A DNA stretch of 64,000 nt from Tumebacillus_A lipolyticus (GTDB taxonomy: Bacteria; Bacillota; Bacilli; Tumebacillales; Tumebacillaceae). Positions 35,448 to 42,297 of this stretch are shown here, piece after piece. The DNA lies in contig NZ_JBHUIO010000002.1 in the NCBI RefSeq assembly GCF_042682745.1, positions 1,240,001 through 1,304,000 on the forward strand, read 5' to 3'. The translations under genes and the position numbers were made by a program. A model generated the notes under the pieces. The model was given only the letters and a program-made list of their open reading frames with translations, was not told the DNA's origin and ran no database searches. Position 1 is the first letter of the stretch. Every line of letters begins with the position of its first letter.

Positions 35448-35513
35448 CGTAATTCCCCTCCCCTTGTTAGGATCTGAATTAGGGTGGTGACGCTCTGCGT
35501 CCTCACGTATCTA

Positions 35514-35542
35514 ATTATATAAAAATTTTATAATGAAGTAAA
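35514..35542 (-). promoter_or_regulatory. Promoter of the Asn-rich peptide / radical SAM / MFS operon
   Basis: TTTACT, 17-base spacer, TATAAT on the minus strand in an AT-rich stretch, about 65 bases upstream of the peptide ATG. Confidence 0.75.
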
Positions 35543-35633
35543 CAGATTGTTCCGTTTGTTGATCTACAAATTTATTATATTAAGTAACTATATGAGTAAA
35601 TCATCCTAACTAAACAAACCACTTATCATCATT

Positions 35634-35735
35634 CCATTCGCCATTCGCCATTCGCCATTCGCCATTCGCCATTCGCCATTCGCCATTCGCCATTCGCCAT
35701 TCGCCATTCGCCATTCGCCATTCGCCATTCGCCAT
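35634..35735 (+). repeat. Heptanucleotide tandem repeat, 14 copies of CCATTCG
   Basis: Fourteen perfect head-to-tail copies of CCATTCG plus a terminal CCAT, with no interruption. It lies between the RiPP operon promoter and the terminator of the next gene. It is non-coding as far as can be seen: unit length 7 changes frame each copy, and no gene crosses it. Such an array is expected to vary in copy number between strains. Confidence 0.97.
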
Positions 35736-35772
35736 GCATCGCCCGCTTGTCAGCTCAGCTGTTGAACGCAAA

Positions 35773-35799
35773 AGACCCCGCCTGTCGAAAGCGGGATCT
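35773..35799 (-). terminator. Terminator of the small secreted protein gene
   Basis: AGATCCCGC pairs with GCGGGGTCT (one mismatch) over a 9-base loop and is followed on the minus strand by TTTTGCG. Confidence 0.65.
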
Positions 35800-35822
35800 A
35801 TCGGTCTTCATCTGTGGATCGC

Positions 35823-36164
35823 TTAGTTACAATGCAGTTCAAACTGGTAGATGATGTAGTTCCACTGGTCGTACACATACGCGTTTGCCGTTCCGCCGGG
35901 GATCAGGCAGGTCACCCATCCAGTTCGCGGATGAAACGTCCAATCACCGCTTTGTTTGATCACATCATACGAATATCCATTTTGATAGGGCAGGTAGTAA
36001 GGCACATTTGCCGTTACCCCTTTCACGATGACTGGATATTCTGGCTCGATCAACACATGTCCGATCGCAGTTTGCTCACTTTCACTCGCCGCCAAAGCTC
36101 CTTGAGCACCTACCGCAAGTGAAGCCAATAGGGCGATTGGAAAGAGGAAACTAGATACCTTCAT
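35823..36164 (-). CDS. Small secreted protein of unknown function
   Basis: 113 aa with a clear signal peptide (MKVSSFLFPIALLASLAVGA, cleavage near ALAAS). The mature part of about 87 residues is rich in Tyr, Trp, Val and Pro and contains two Cys (WVTCLIPGG and the C-terminal LHCN) that could form one disulphide. No domain is recognised; it may be a beta-rich extracellular protein. AAAGGTGG precedes the ATG. A perfect 13-base palindrome AGATATCATATCT at 36196-36208, some 32 bases upstream of the ATG, could be an operator. Own terminator; not obviously part of the RiPP operon. Confidence 0.75.
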   Translation of the reverse strand: MKVSSFLFPIALLASLAVGAQGALAASESEQTAIGHVLIEPEYPVIVKGVTANVPYYLPYQNGYSYDVIKQSGDWTFHPRTGWVTCLIPGGTANAYVYDQWNYIIYQFELHCN

Positions 36165-36456
36165 AAAATAACCACCTTTTATTATTTTAAAATAAAGATA
36201 TCATATCTCCCAGAATTTGTTCTTGTCGATAACAAAGATCGCTCATCGCCATCCCTAATGAAGTCCATCACTATCCGAATTTGACCGTAATCTGCCTACT
36301 GATCGAAAGGCTGTCCCCCATCCGTCAGCTTGATCACATCGATTCCGCGCTTTCCGTTCATGTCATCCCTTCTTCTCTCCCAGGCATCTCGAAATCGCGC
36401 TCACTCCGTTCGATCTGAGAGCAAAACAGACCCGACCATTTTCTCGCAGAGAGGAA

Positions 36457-36486
36457 TTGACAACACCTCCTCCGCGCATATATGAT
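36457..36486 (+). promoter_or_regulatory. Promoter of the T-box leader / aspS transcript
   Basis: TTGACA, 18-base spacer, TATGAT on the plus strand. Transcription would begin near 36493, at the base of the first leader stem. Confidence 0.75.
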
Positions 36487-36492
36487 TGTCTC

Positions 36493-36733
36493 TAACGCGA
36501 AGAGCTGGAAGAGTCATCCGCATGCGACATCCACAGAGAGCTGTCCCTTGGCTGTGAGGACGGTGATGATCTGCCGATGAGAGACACCCAGTGAGCGCCG
36601 CATGAAAAGTGCGGCCGGTCCTCCCACCGTTATCGGGACTCATGAGTGGTCGCCATGCGAGCAGTAGGGCGACAATGAGGGTGGCACCGCGAGTAGAACC
36701 TCGTCCCTTTTTCCGAAGGGATGAGGTTTTTTT
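36493..36733 (+). promoter_or_regulatory. T-box riboswitch upstream of aspS, candidate Asp (GAC) specifier
   Basis: The T-box sequence AATGAGGGTGGCACCGCG (36674-36691) matches the tRNA-acceptor-binding consensus. It is followed by a terminator with a 13-base stem, AACCTCGTCCCTT/AAGGGATGAGGTT, and seven T residues (36697-36733). Upstream, AGAGAG (36535-36540) and GGCTG resemble the Stem I apical elements. Pairing CTGG (36505) with CCAG (36588), and TCATC with GATGA, leaves an internal loop whose 3' side is GAGACAC; the in-loop triplet GAC (36583-36585) would be the Asp specifier. The T-box class is certain; the specifier is inferred by hand folding. Uncharged tRNA should prevent termination. 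Confidence 0.9.
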
Positions 36734-36768
36734 GTTGGCAATTATCGTATTGAGAGGAGGTGGTCAAG

Positions 36769-36969
36769 ATGGACGACGGCGATGATGATGACGATTTCAA
36801 CATGATGAGGAGGAGCTCCGATGAGAATTTTATCAACCGAACTTCCGCAACACGTAGGCAATCAGATCATGATCTCCGGCTGGGTACACAGCATTCGCCA
36901 GCTTGGCCACCTTGCGTTCGTCCATCTGCGCGACCGCAGCGGCATCGTCCAGATCGTCTTGGAAGGTGA
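36769..36969 (+). CDS. Asp-codon-rich upstream ORF overlapping the aspS start
   Basis: ATG with a strong Shine-Dalgarno (GAGAGGAGGTGGTCAAG) opens a 66-codon frame beginning MDDGDDDDDFNMM: seven of residues 2-9 are Asp (both GAC and GAT). It lies just after the T-box terminator and runs across the aspS start in a different frame, ending 149 bases inside aspS. The rest of the frame is simply aspS read out of frame, so only the beginning looks selected. Ribosomes slowed on the Asp codons when Asp-tRNA is scarce would leave the aspS start, 52 bases downstream, differently exposed. This is a leader-peptide hypothesis; translation is not proven. Confidence 0.45.
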   Translation: MDDGDDDDDFNMMRRSSDENFINRTSATRRQSDHDLRLGTQHSPAWPPCVRPSARPQRHRPDRLGR

Positions 36970-38098
36970 GCTGGCAACGCTTGCGCTCACCCCAGAGTCG
37001 GTGATCACCGTGCACGGGCAGGTCGTCCAGTCCAAATATGGCGCAGAACTGCACGGCACACAGGTTGAGGTGCTATCGCCCGCACAGGCTCCCTTGCCGA
37101 TCGAAGTGAACAAAAAAGAGATCCCAGCCAGCTTGGACACGATCCTCAACCACCGCGCGCTCGCACTGCGCAATCCGAAAGTCCACGCGACCTTCACCAT
37201 TCAGTCGGTGCTCGCTGGAGCATTTCGTGATTTTTTCTCCGCGCGCGGGTTCACACAGATCTTTACACCGAAGATCGTAGCGTCTGGCACAGAGGGCGGT
37301 TCCAACCTGTTCGCCATCCAATATTTTGAGAAACAGGCCTACCTCGCCCAATCTCCACAGTTTTACAAACAGATGATGGTCGGGGCCGGCTATGAGCGCG
37401 TGTTTGAGATCGCGCCCGTGTATCGTGCAGAAGAGCACAACACGTCGCGCCATCTGAACGAATACACGTCGCTCGACGTTGAAATGGGATTCATCCGGTC
37501 GTTCGAAGAGCTGATGGACTTGGAGACAGAACTGTTGCAGTATCTGTTTCACCGAGTGGCTGAGACTTGTCCCGAGGAGCTCGCCCTGCTTGGCGCAGAA
37601 GTTCCAGTGATTGAGCAGATTCCCCGACTGACCGTCCAGCAGGCGCAACAAATCCTGCTCGAACAGTACAGCAAAACTTCCCCGGAGGGCGACCTCGACC
37701 CTGAAGGCGAGCGCTTGATCTGCCAATACTATGCTGATCAAGGCAAGCCAGCACTTGTTTTTCTAACGCACTATCCGCGTGAAGTTCGCCCGATGTACGC
37801 GATGCCTGCACCCGATCATCCGGCGTTGACCGCCTCTTTCGACTTGCTGTTTAACGGGTTGGAGATCACGACGGGAGGGCAGCGGATTCATCGGCTGGAA
37901 ATGTTGGAAGAATCGATGCGGAGTCGCAGCTTGAACCTGGAGGCGTTTGCAGATTATCTCAATCTGTTTCGCTATGGGATGCCGCCACATGGAGGATTTG
38001 CGATCGGCTTGGAGCGCTTGACCGCTCGCCTGTTAGGGCACAACAACGTGCGAGAAGCGACCGCATTTCCTCGGGACCGCAATCGTCTGACCCCGTAA
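36821..38098 (+). CDS. aspS: Aspartyl-tRNA synthetase, archaeal/eukaryal-type (AspS2)
   Basis: 425 aa, the short class IIb form without the large bacterial insertion. The N-terminal OB-fold (about 1-105, GWVHSIRQLGHLAFVHLRD) binds the anticodon. The catalytic core shows motif 1 (FFSARGFTQIFTPKIV), TEGGSNLF, motif 2 (FEIAPVYRAEEHNTSRHLNEY) and motif 3 (GMPPHGGFAIGLERL), ending in FPRDRNRLTP. These match archaeal AspRS rather than bacterial AspRS or AsnRS. Enzymes of this type often charge both tRNA-Asp and tRNA-Asn, the latter then amidated by GatCAB, and in clostridia such a gene is T-box controlled. Here a T-box and an Asp-rich upstream ORF precede it. ATG follows GAGGAGGAGCTCCG. Confidence 0.9.
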   Translation: MRILSTELPQHVGNQIMISGWVHSIRQLGHLAFVHLRDRSGIVQIVLEGELATLALTPESVITVHGQVVQSKYGAELHGTQVEVLSPAQAPLPIEVNKKEIPASLDTILNHRALALRNPKVHATFTIQSVLAGAFRDFFSARGFTQIFTPKIVASGTEGGSNLFAIQYFEKQAYLAQSPQFYKQMMVGAGYERVFEIAPVYRAEEHNTSRHLNEYTSLDVEMGFIRSFEELMDLETELLQYLFHRVAETCPEELALLGAEVPVIEQIPRLTVQQAQQILLEQYSKTSPEGDLDPEGERLICQYYADQGKPALVFLTHYPREVRPMYAMPAPDHPALTASFDLLFNGLEITTGGQRIHRLEMLEESMRSRSLNLEAFADYLNLFRYGMPPHGGFAIGLERLTARLLGHNNVREATAFPRDRNRLTP

Positions 38099-38108
38099 TA
38101 CAGAAACT

Positions 38109-38208
38109 GCGCGATCGCAGTCGGGCACTCTCAGACCGCGATCGCGAGCGGATCATCACTTCAGGAAAGAAGCGGGTCGCAGCTGTGCATCCCTGCTCTT
38201 TCCTGAAG
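38109..38208 (+). other. Two inverted repeats behind aspS
   Basis: CGCGATCGC pairs with GCGATCGCG over about 18 bases, followed by CTTCAGGAAAGA/TCTTTCCTGAAG (38159-38208) over a 26-base loop. They may end the aspS transcript, but neither is followed by a T-run. Confidence 0.45.
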
Positions 38209-38236
38209 ATCACCCGCTAGTGACAGTCTTTTGACA

Positions 38237-38262
38237 GAAAAAAAGCACCCGATCCGGGTGCT
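38237..38262 (-). terminator. Terminator of the 80-aa membrane protein gene
   Basis: AGCACCCG/CGGGTGCT with a 3-base loop and seven T residues on the minus strand. The gene's stop codon touches the stem. Confidence 0.85.
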
Positions 38263-38503
38263 ATCCTTTCTGTTCTTTGCGCCTTCGCAACATGATGATC
38301 AACTCCACTAACATCGCCAGCACGACGATGCTGATGGCGACCTTCCCGACGATCTCCCCACGATACAGATAGGCGATCAGGAGGAAAACGATCTGCACGA
38401 GCATCATGATCGCATCGCTTTTCCCATATTTCCGTTTCCACAGTCCATAAAATGTAAAAATAATGCCCACAGCACCGATCACAAACAGCAGGATGTTTTC
38501 CAT
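38261..38503 (-). CDS. Small membrane protein, 80 aa
   Basis: Two to three hydrophobic segments: ILLFVIGAVGIIFTFYGLW, AIMMLVQIVFLLIAYLY and VAISIVVLAMLVELIIML. Basic KRKYGK lies between the first two and RRRKEQKG at the end, so the termini are probably cytoplasmic. The family is not recognised. GAGAGGTGACAG precedes the ATG. It lies 48 bases after the phosphoesterase stop and could be co-transcribed with it. Confidence 0.7.
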   Translation of the reverse strand: MENILLFVIGAVGIIFTFYGLWKRKYGKSDAIMMLVQIVFLLIAYLYRGEIVGKVAISIVVLAMLVELIIMLRRRKEQKG

Positions 38504-38551
38504 CTGTCACCTCTCGCTTCGATGCGACTTCTCCAAGCGCTCACGACCGCA

Positions 38552-39199
38552 CTAAGCGGTCACCTCGATCGGCTCCGCCACCTCATAGATCGCCCTGCTC
38601 GGCAGCTCGATCATCGTCAACTTGTTCCCATAGACGCTTCCCGTGTCGATAAACAGCTGATCAAACACTTGCTCCACTTCATCGACCGACGTGTGCCCGT
38701 GGACGATCAATTTCCCTAGCCCACATTCTTCGCGATGCCGAATCCAGATGAGATCATATTCGAGCTGTTCTTCCATCGGAATGCCGGGACGCACTCCTGC
38801 GTGAACGAAGATATACTGAGCCGTTTCGTGATAGAGTTTCAGATTGTCGCGCATCCAGCAGGCATGCTCAACATACAGCTCCTCTTCATCGGCGTATGAT
38901 TGGAGAGTAGCTGCTCCTCCGTTGATCTGCTCCCACTTCTGGCGCTTCTCCTCCGCCATCTGTCCGAGGCTGTCGATCATCATCTGATCATGATTGCCCT
39001 TCAGTGCCAGCGCGCCATCTCGCTCGACCAGTTCGATCACCTTTTCGATCACCTGTCGCGATTTCGGCCCGCGATCGATATAATCTCCCAAGAGGATGAG
39101 CTGATCTTGCGCTGGGTCATAGCTTGCCTTGTCCAGCAGTTCGATAAACTGATCGTACTGCCCGTGGATATCACTACAAACGAGTAGTCGCTTTTCCAT
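38552..39199 (-). CDS. Metallophosphoesterase (PrpE/ApaH-like)
   Basis: 215 aa. Calcineurin-like metal motifs appear in order: CSDIHGQYDQF, LLGDYIDRGPKS, LKGNHDQM, and the two His in FVHAGVRPG and VHGHTSVDE. Such enzymes dephosphorylate proteins or cleave dinucleoside polyphosphates; the length and GDYIDRG spacing are closest to the PPP/PrpE-like group. Start 39199 (MEKRLLVCSDIHG) follows GGAGGAGGGAGACAG; the frame is open to 39241. A promoter lies at 39320-39348. Confidence 0.9.
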   Translation of the reverse strand: MEKRLLVCSDIHGQYDQFIELLDKASYDPAQDQLILLGDYIDRGPKSRQVIEKVIELVERDGALALKGNHDQMMIDSLGQMAEEKRQKWEQINGGAATLQSYADEEELYVEHACWMRDNLKLYHETAQYIFVHAGVRPGIPMEEQLEYDLIWIRHREECGLGKLIVHGHTSVDEVEQVFDQLFIDTGSVYGNKLTMIELPSRAIYEVAEPIEVTA

Positions 39200-39319
39200 T
39201 CTGTCTCCCTCCTCCGCTGTAGTCAAAGAAGCTCGCCACATTTGTGATGAGCTTCATCAGTAAGAATCCTCTAGCAATCTGTCAGCTTGAAACGATTCAA
39301 TCGAATGAAGTTTATCAAA

Positions 39320-39348
39320 ATTATACCGAGTGGAATCATGATCGTAAA
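39320..39348 (-). promoter_or_regulatory. Promoter of the metallophosphoesterase gene
   Basis: TTTACG, 17-base spacer, TATAAT on the minus strand, about 120 bases upstream of the start. The rest of 39200-39509 shows no gene; a plus-strand open frame there (39244-39474) has no ribosome site and an unlikely composition. Confidence 0.65.
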
Positions 39349-39444
39349 GTCGGCTTGCCAATCTGCACCATCTGTCCCGACTTCATTCTCAACCACAGAG
39401 ACGAAAAACGCCGAAAACCGCACCTGACCGCTCGAAAACATACG

Positions 39445-39473
39445 AAAAAACCCACTCCGGCGAACGCGGAGTG
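39445..39473 (-). terminator. Terminator of the 96-aa protein gene
   Basis: CACTCCG/CGGAGTG with a 7-base loop, followed on the minus strand by GGGTTTTTT. Confidence 0.75.
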
Positions 39474-39509
39474 AGAATGGGGGCGGGATCGAATCGATCG
39501 TCTGAACGA

Positions 39510-39800
39510 CTAGATAAACCGTCTTCTGCTCAGCGTCAATGCAAGCAATAGAGCAAATGGGATGAAGAAAAGGGATCTTGGAAAAAACGGTCGAAAAAAC
39601 ACAGTTTCACTGTTCTGAATCGTCAGCTTATCTGCATGCTCCGCTTCCAAATCGTTGTTCCCACTCACCACACCTGTTGATTGAGGCACGGCGAGCACGA
39701 TCCCATCAGGTCGCACTTCTTGCAAGATTCCAGTTTGGACGCCATAGGGTGTATGGCAGTCTACCATTTTTCCGAGGAGTGCACGCGCGTTCACTGGCAC
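39510..39800 (-). CDS. Hypothetical 96-aa protein with a C-terminal membrane segment
   Basis: The N-terminal half (VNARALLGKMVDCHTPYGVQ, then TGILQEVRPDGIVL) resembles small beta-barrel proteins that bind surfaces or RNA; an Asp/Glu-rich linker and a C-terminal hydrophobic helix (FFIPFALLLALTLS) followed by RRRFI suggest a tail-anchored protein. The GTG at 39800 is preferred because GAGGAGGTGAGAAAT precedes it; the frame extends to another GTG at 39809 lying inside the ribosome site. No family assigned. It may be a spore-associated small protein, by analogy of layout only. Confidence 0.65.
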   Translation of the reverse strand: MPVNARALLGKMVDCHTPYGVQTGILQEVRPDGIVLAVPQSTGVVSGNNDLEAEHADKLTIQNSETVFFRPFFPRSLFFIPFALLLALTLSRRRFI

Positions 39801-40003
39801 ATTTCTCACCTCCTCTACCTAGGTGCTTCAGCATGCGGGAGCTTGTATGTTCTGTGATCGATTGGCTGTCCAATTTTAGCTCGCTCACCGTTCTTCATGC
39901 ATCTTATGCAAGTCCAAACGGAAAGTAACCTGCACAACTCCTCATAGTCTCGTTGAAGCTCCTATGGTACGATAAAGGTCATCCAGCAAAAGGAGGGGCT
40001 GAC

Positions 40004-40420
40004 TTGAACCGAACACAACTTCAACCGAATGATCGTCCGGGCATTCGCAGTTCGTTTTTCCTGCTGAACCTCGTGTTGCTCGCGCTTGCAATCGCGATCT
40101 TTCTCACAAATGAGTACCTGATCAAAACGTACACGACCAACAATTTCGTCCACGGACACCTAAACGATATCCTGATCATTTGGGTATATATTCCGTTTCT
40201 CAACGTGCTGCTCTCCTGCTTACCGTTTTTCCGCAGATTTCAGATCAAATCCCTGCTTGCCTGCACCTTGTTGACCTTGCTTACCGGAATCGTCTGGGAA
40301 TATCTGATTCCGCTCTTTTTCGCCAACGGTACGAGCGATCCGATCGATCTGCTCATGTATCTGCTCGGCGGCATCACGATATGGCTGATTTTGCGCACGC
40401 TTGCGAACCCTCGGCGCTAA
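40004..40420 (+). CDS. Small polytopic membrane protein, 138 aa
   Basis: Four hydrophobic segments: FFLLNLVLLALAIAIFL, ILIIWVYIPFLNVLLSCL, SLLACTLLTLLTGIVWEYL and LLMYLLGGITIWLIL. The GIVWEYLIP and DPIDLLMYLLGG motifs recall VanZ-like or DUF2809-type membrane proteins, where a Trp-Glu and a buried Asp are conserved, but the match is not firm. A TTG start at 40004 follows AAAGGAGGGGCTGAC, the best ribosome site in the frame (the frame opens at 39953). Monocistronic, convergent with the Cys-rich peptide. Confidence 0.72.
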   Translation: MNRTQLQPNDRPGIRSSFFLLNLVLLALAIAIFLTNEYLIKTYTTNNFVHGHLNDILIIWVYIPFLNVLLSCLPFFRRFQIKSLLACTLLTLLTGIVWEYLIPLFFANGTSDPIDLLMYLLGGITIWLILRTLANPRR

Positions 40421-40503
40421 AGGCTGTGGTTCGCTTCGTGTACAAATGCCCACTTCCCGATCGCCGCTATTCTGATCGGTTGCCGCCCTGCGCGATGATC
40501 GAA

Positions 40504-40533
40504 AACGACCCCATTCACACGAATGGGGTCGTT
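40504..40533 (-). terminator. Terminator of the Cys-rich peptide gene
   Basis: A perfect 13-base stem AACGACCCCATTC/GAATGGGGTCGTT with a 4-base loop, followed by TTTTCG on the minus strand. Confidence 0.85.
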
Positions 40534-40578
40534 GCTATTTTCCGTTTGGGGCGAACAAGAAACCATTCCGTATAAGGA

Positions 40579-40740
40579 CTATACGCATCCACAGTGAGTA
40601 AACTCGCAGAAACCGTTGTCGCGACAGTAGTATTCTGCAAAGTAATTCCAATCTGCGCATGACCTTGTGTTGGCATCACACATGTAATAGCCTTCCGGTT
40701 CAACAACACCGATCATTTTCGAAAAAAGTTTAGCGATCAT
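40579..40740 (-). CDS. 53-aa six-cysteine peptide
   Basis: 53 aa. A basic amphipathic start (MIAKLFSKMIGVVEPEGYY) is followed by a Cys-rich, aromatic, acidic half with pattern C-x6-C-x10-C-x5-C-x4-C-x-C (MCDANTRSC, DWNYFAEYYCRDNGFC, THCGCV at the end). Six Cys fit three disulphides or a metal site. The ribosome site AGAAGGAGGTGATAGA is near perfect, a promoter lies 25 bases further upstream, and a terminator follows, so this is a real, well-expressed gene. It has no classical signal peptide. It could be a secreted bacteriocin-like or toxin-like peptide or a cytoplasmic zinc-binding peptide; no family is recognised. Confidence 0.8.
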   Translation of the reverse strand: MIAKLFSKMIGVVEPEGYYMCDANTRSCADWNYFAEYYCRDNGFCEFTHCGCV

Positions 40741-40764
40741 TCTATCACCTCCTTCTGTATATAC

Positions 40765-40793
40765 ACAATATCACAGGATCGTTAACAATTCAA
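40765..40793 (-). promoter_or_regulatory. Promoter of the Cys-rich peptide gene
   Basis: TTGAAT, 17-base spacer, TATTGT on the minus strand, within a very AT-rich stretch. The remaining bases up to the pirin gene hold only the pirin terminator. Confidence 0.65.
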
Positions 40794-40912
40794 TGAAAAA
40801 ATAAATAAAAAGTACATATTCATCTATATTAATTAAATGTTGTAATATAGCTCCACATGGTATCACCTTCGCGAAACGGTACCTTTCCCCGGTGTTCTCA
40901 CCTATTTCAATT

Positions 40913-40953
40913 AAAAAAACCGCTTGCTTAGATCGAAAAGATCTACAAGCGGT
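40913..40953 (-). terminator. Terminator of the DoxX-pirin operon
   Basis: ACCGCTTG...TAGATC pairs with GATCTA...AAGCGGT, followed by a T-run on the minus strand. Confidence 0.8.
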
Positions 40954-41028
40954 CCATTCCTTTTTCTTCGCTGAAAAACGATAGTTCTAATTTCGTTCTG
41001 CAGCAGGTTTTAGAGTCAAAGCGATTCG

Positions 41029-41739
41029 CTATGGTTGAGCTGGCAAATCGATCAGCATGAAGTGAGCACCGCTTTCAGCTGCGAGATCGAGCTTGGTCAC
41101 ATCGCTGATCCGCGCTGCGTCTCGCTTGCCCATCGATTCGCCGTTCAGCGTCAATTCGCCTTCGATCACAAACAGGTAGATCAAACGGCCAGGCGCTTGT
41201 TCAAACGTGAGCGACCGCTTCTCTCCCAGCTTGGAGAGATAGATCGTCAAGTCCTGATGAATCAGGGCGACTTGCTCAGAGGACGGCCGGTTGGAAACGA
41301 CGGGCAACAGCCGATCGTTCATCGCTTCCACATCATAGGCGAGCTGTTCATAGGAAGGCTCCAACCCTCGTGTGCTCGGCAGAAACCACAGTTGCAAGAA
41401 GCTGAGCTCCTCCGTCGCTGACGGGTTAACTTCAGAATGAACGATCCCAGTGCCGGCAGTCATCCGTTGCACCTCACCAGGGCGGAGAATTTCGGTATTC
41501 CCCATGCTGTCTTGGTGTTGCAACTCGCCTTGGAGGACGATCGAGACGATCTCCATCTCATGGTGTGGGTGTTCGCCAAATCCGTTGCCAGGTTGCACGA
41601 CATCATCGTTGAACACGCGAAGCGGGCCGAATAATTTATTGTCTGGATCATAATACTCTGCAAAGGAAAAGCTGAAGTTGCTTTTCAACCAGCCGTGATC
41701 GGCGGTAAAACGGGATGCTGCTGGGTAGATCTCGATCAT
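41029..41739 (-). CDS. Pirin-family protein (YhhW-like bicupin)
   Basis: 236 aa with two cupin halves. The N-terminal cupin has GFGEHPHHEMEIVS, LQHQDSMGN and the metal-binding HSEVNP motif; the C-terminal half (from about 140) carries LIYLFVIEGELTLNG. Bacterial members such as YhhW have quercetin dioxygenase activity in vitro; the in vivo role is unclear and linked to redox stress. It lies 38 bases after the DoxX gene, probably one operon under the promoter at 42216-42244. Confidence 0.9.
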   Translation of the reverse strand: MIEIYPAASRFTADHGWLKSNFSFSFAEYYDPDNKLFGPLRVFNDDVVQPGNGFGEHPHHEMEIVSIVLQGELQHQDSMGNTEILRPGEVQRMTAGTGIVHSEVNPSATEELSFLQLWFLPSTRGLEPSYEQLAYDVEAMNDRLLPVVSNRPSSEQVALIHQDLTIYLSKLGEKRSLTFEQAPGRLIYLFVIEGELTLNGESMGKRDAARISDVTKLDLAAESGAHFMLIDLPAQP

Positions 41740-41777
41740 CGAAATCCCCTCCTTTTTCTAAAGCATTTCCATCAGGC

Positions 41778-42161
41778 TTAGAACAATACGTAAGCGCCAG
41801 GACCGATCAGAGCGACACCAACCGCGATTGCAATCAGCACCAAGTTGTATTCAATACCGTTCGCAGTCACCCACAGACCGTTTTTGCCGTGGACGGTGAT
41901 GATCGCGACCAACATGGTGATGATGATCAACGCGGCGCCGACCGGCGTAAAGACGCCTGCAGCGAACAGCGCTCCGCCGATCAGTTCGGCAAGGCCAGCC
42001 ACCAGAGCTGCCAGCACGCCCGGTTTCACACCGATCGATTCCAGCCAGCCACCTGTGCCTTTCAGCCCATAGCCACCAAACCAGCCAAACAGTTTTTGCG
42101 CACCGTGCCCCATGAAGAGCAATCCTACAACGAGACGAATGATCAAAAGTCCAAGATTCAT
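41778..42161 (-). CDS. DoxX-family membrane protein
   Basis: 127 aa with four hydrophobic helices. The DoxX signature is at the start (GLLIIRLVVGLLFMGHGAQKLFGWFGGYG), followed by LAALVAGLAELIGGALFAAG and a closing LVLIAIAVGVALIGPG. Members form membrane components of redox or thiol-stress systems. First gene of a doxX-pirin operon, regulated probably by the adjacent HxlR protein. AGGGGAAGG lies upstream of the ATG. Confidence 0.9.
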   Translation of the reverse strand: MNLGLLIIRLVVGLLFMGHGAQKLFGWFGGYGLKGTGGWLESIGVKPGVLAALVAGLAELIGGALFAAGVFTPVGAALIIITMLVAIITVHGKNGLWVTANGIEYNLVLIAIAVGVALIGPGAYVLF

Positions 42162-42215
42162 GATAAAGTACCTTCCCCTCAGTTATTTTTTGTTCGTTAG
42201 TTACTTTATGTAAGT

Positions 42216-42244
42216 ATATTACGATAGGTAACCCAAGATGTCAA
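42216..42244 (-). promoter_or_regulatory. Promoter of the DoxX-pirin operon
   Basis: TTGACA, 17-base spacer, TAATAT on the minus strand. GGTTACC in the spacer and AGTAAC just downstream of the -10 make a loose inverted pair that could be the HxlR operator. Confidence 0.75.
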
Positions 42245-42256
42245 CAAAAACAAAAA

Positions 42257-42282
42257 AGCCAATTCCTGTTACGGAATTGGCT
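42257..42282 (-). terminator. Terminator of the HxlR-type gene
   Basis: AGCCAATTCC/GGAATTGGCT with a 6-base loop and TTTTTTG on the minus strand. It separates the regulator from the operon it probably controls. Confidence 0.85.
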
Positions 42283-42297
42283 GACCAACGATGTGAT

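Noticed and set aside
35634..35735. CRISPR array.
   Set aside because: The unit is 7 bases with no spacers between copies; it is a simple tandem repeat.
36296..36361. A 21-codon minus-strand ORF (starts MNGKRGIDVIKLTDGG) with AAGGGATG before the ATG.
   Set aside because: It is very short, with no promoter, terminator or recognisable role; it may be a remnant or chance frame. Left out of the feature list.
39244..39474. 76-codon plus-strand open frame upstream of the phosphoesterase.
   Set aside because: It overlaps a good minus-strand promoter and a terminator and has no convincing ribosome site.
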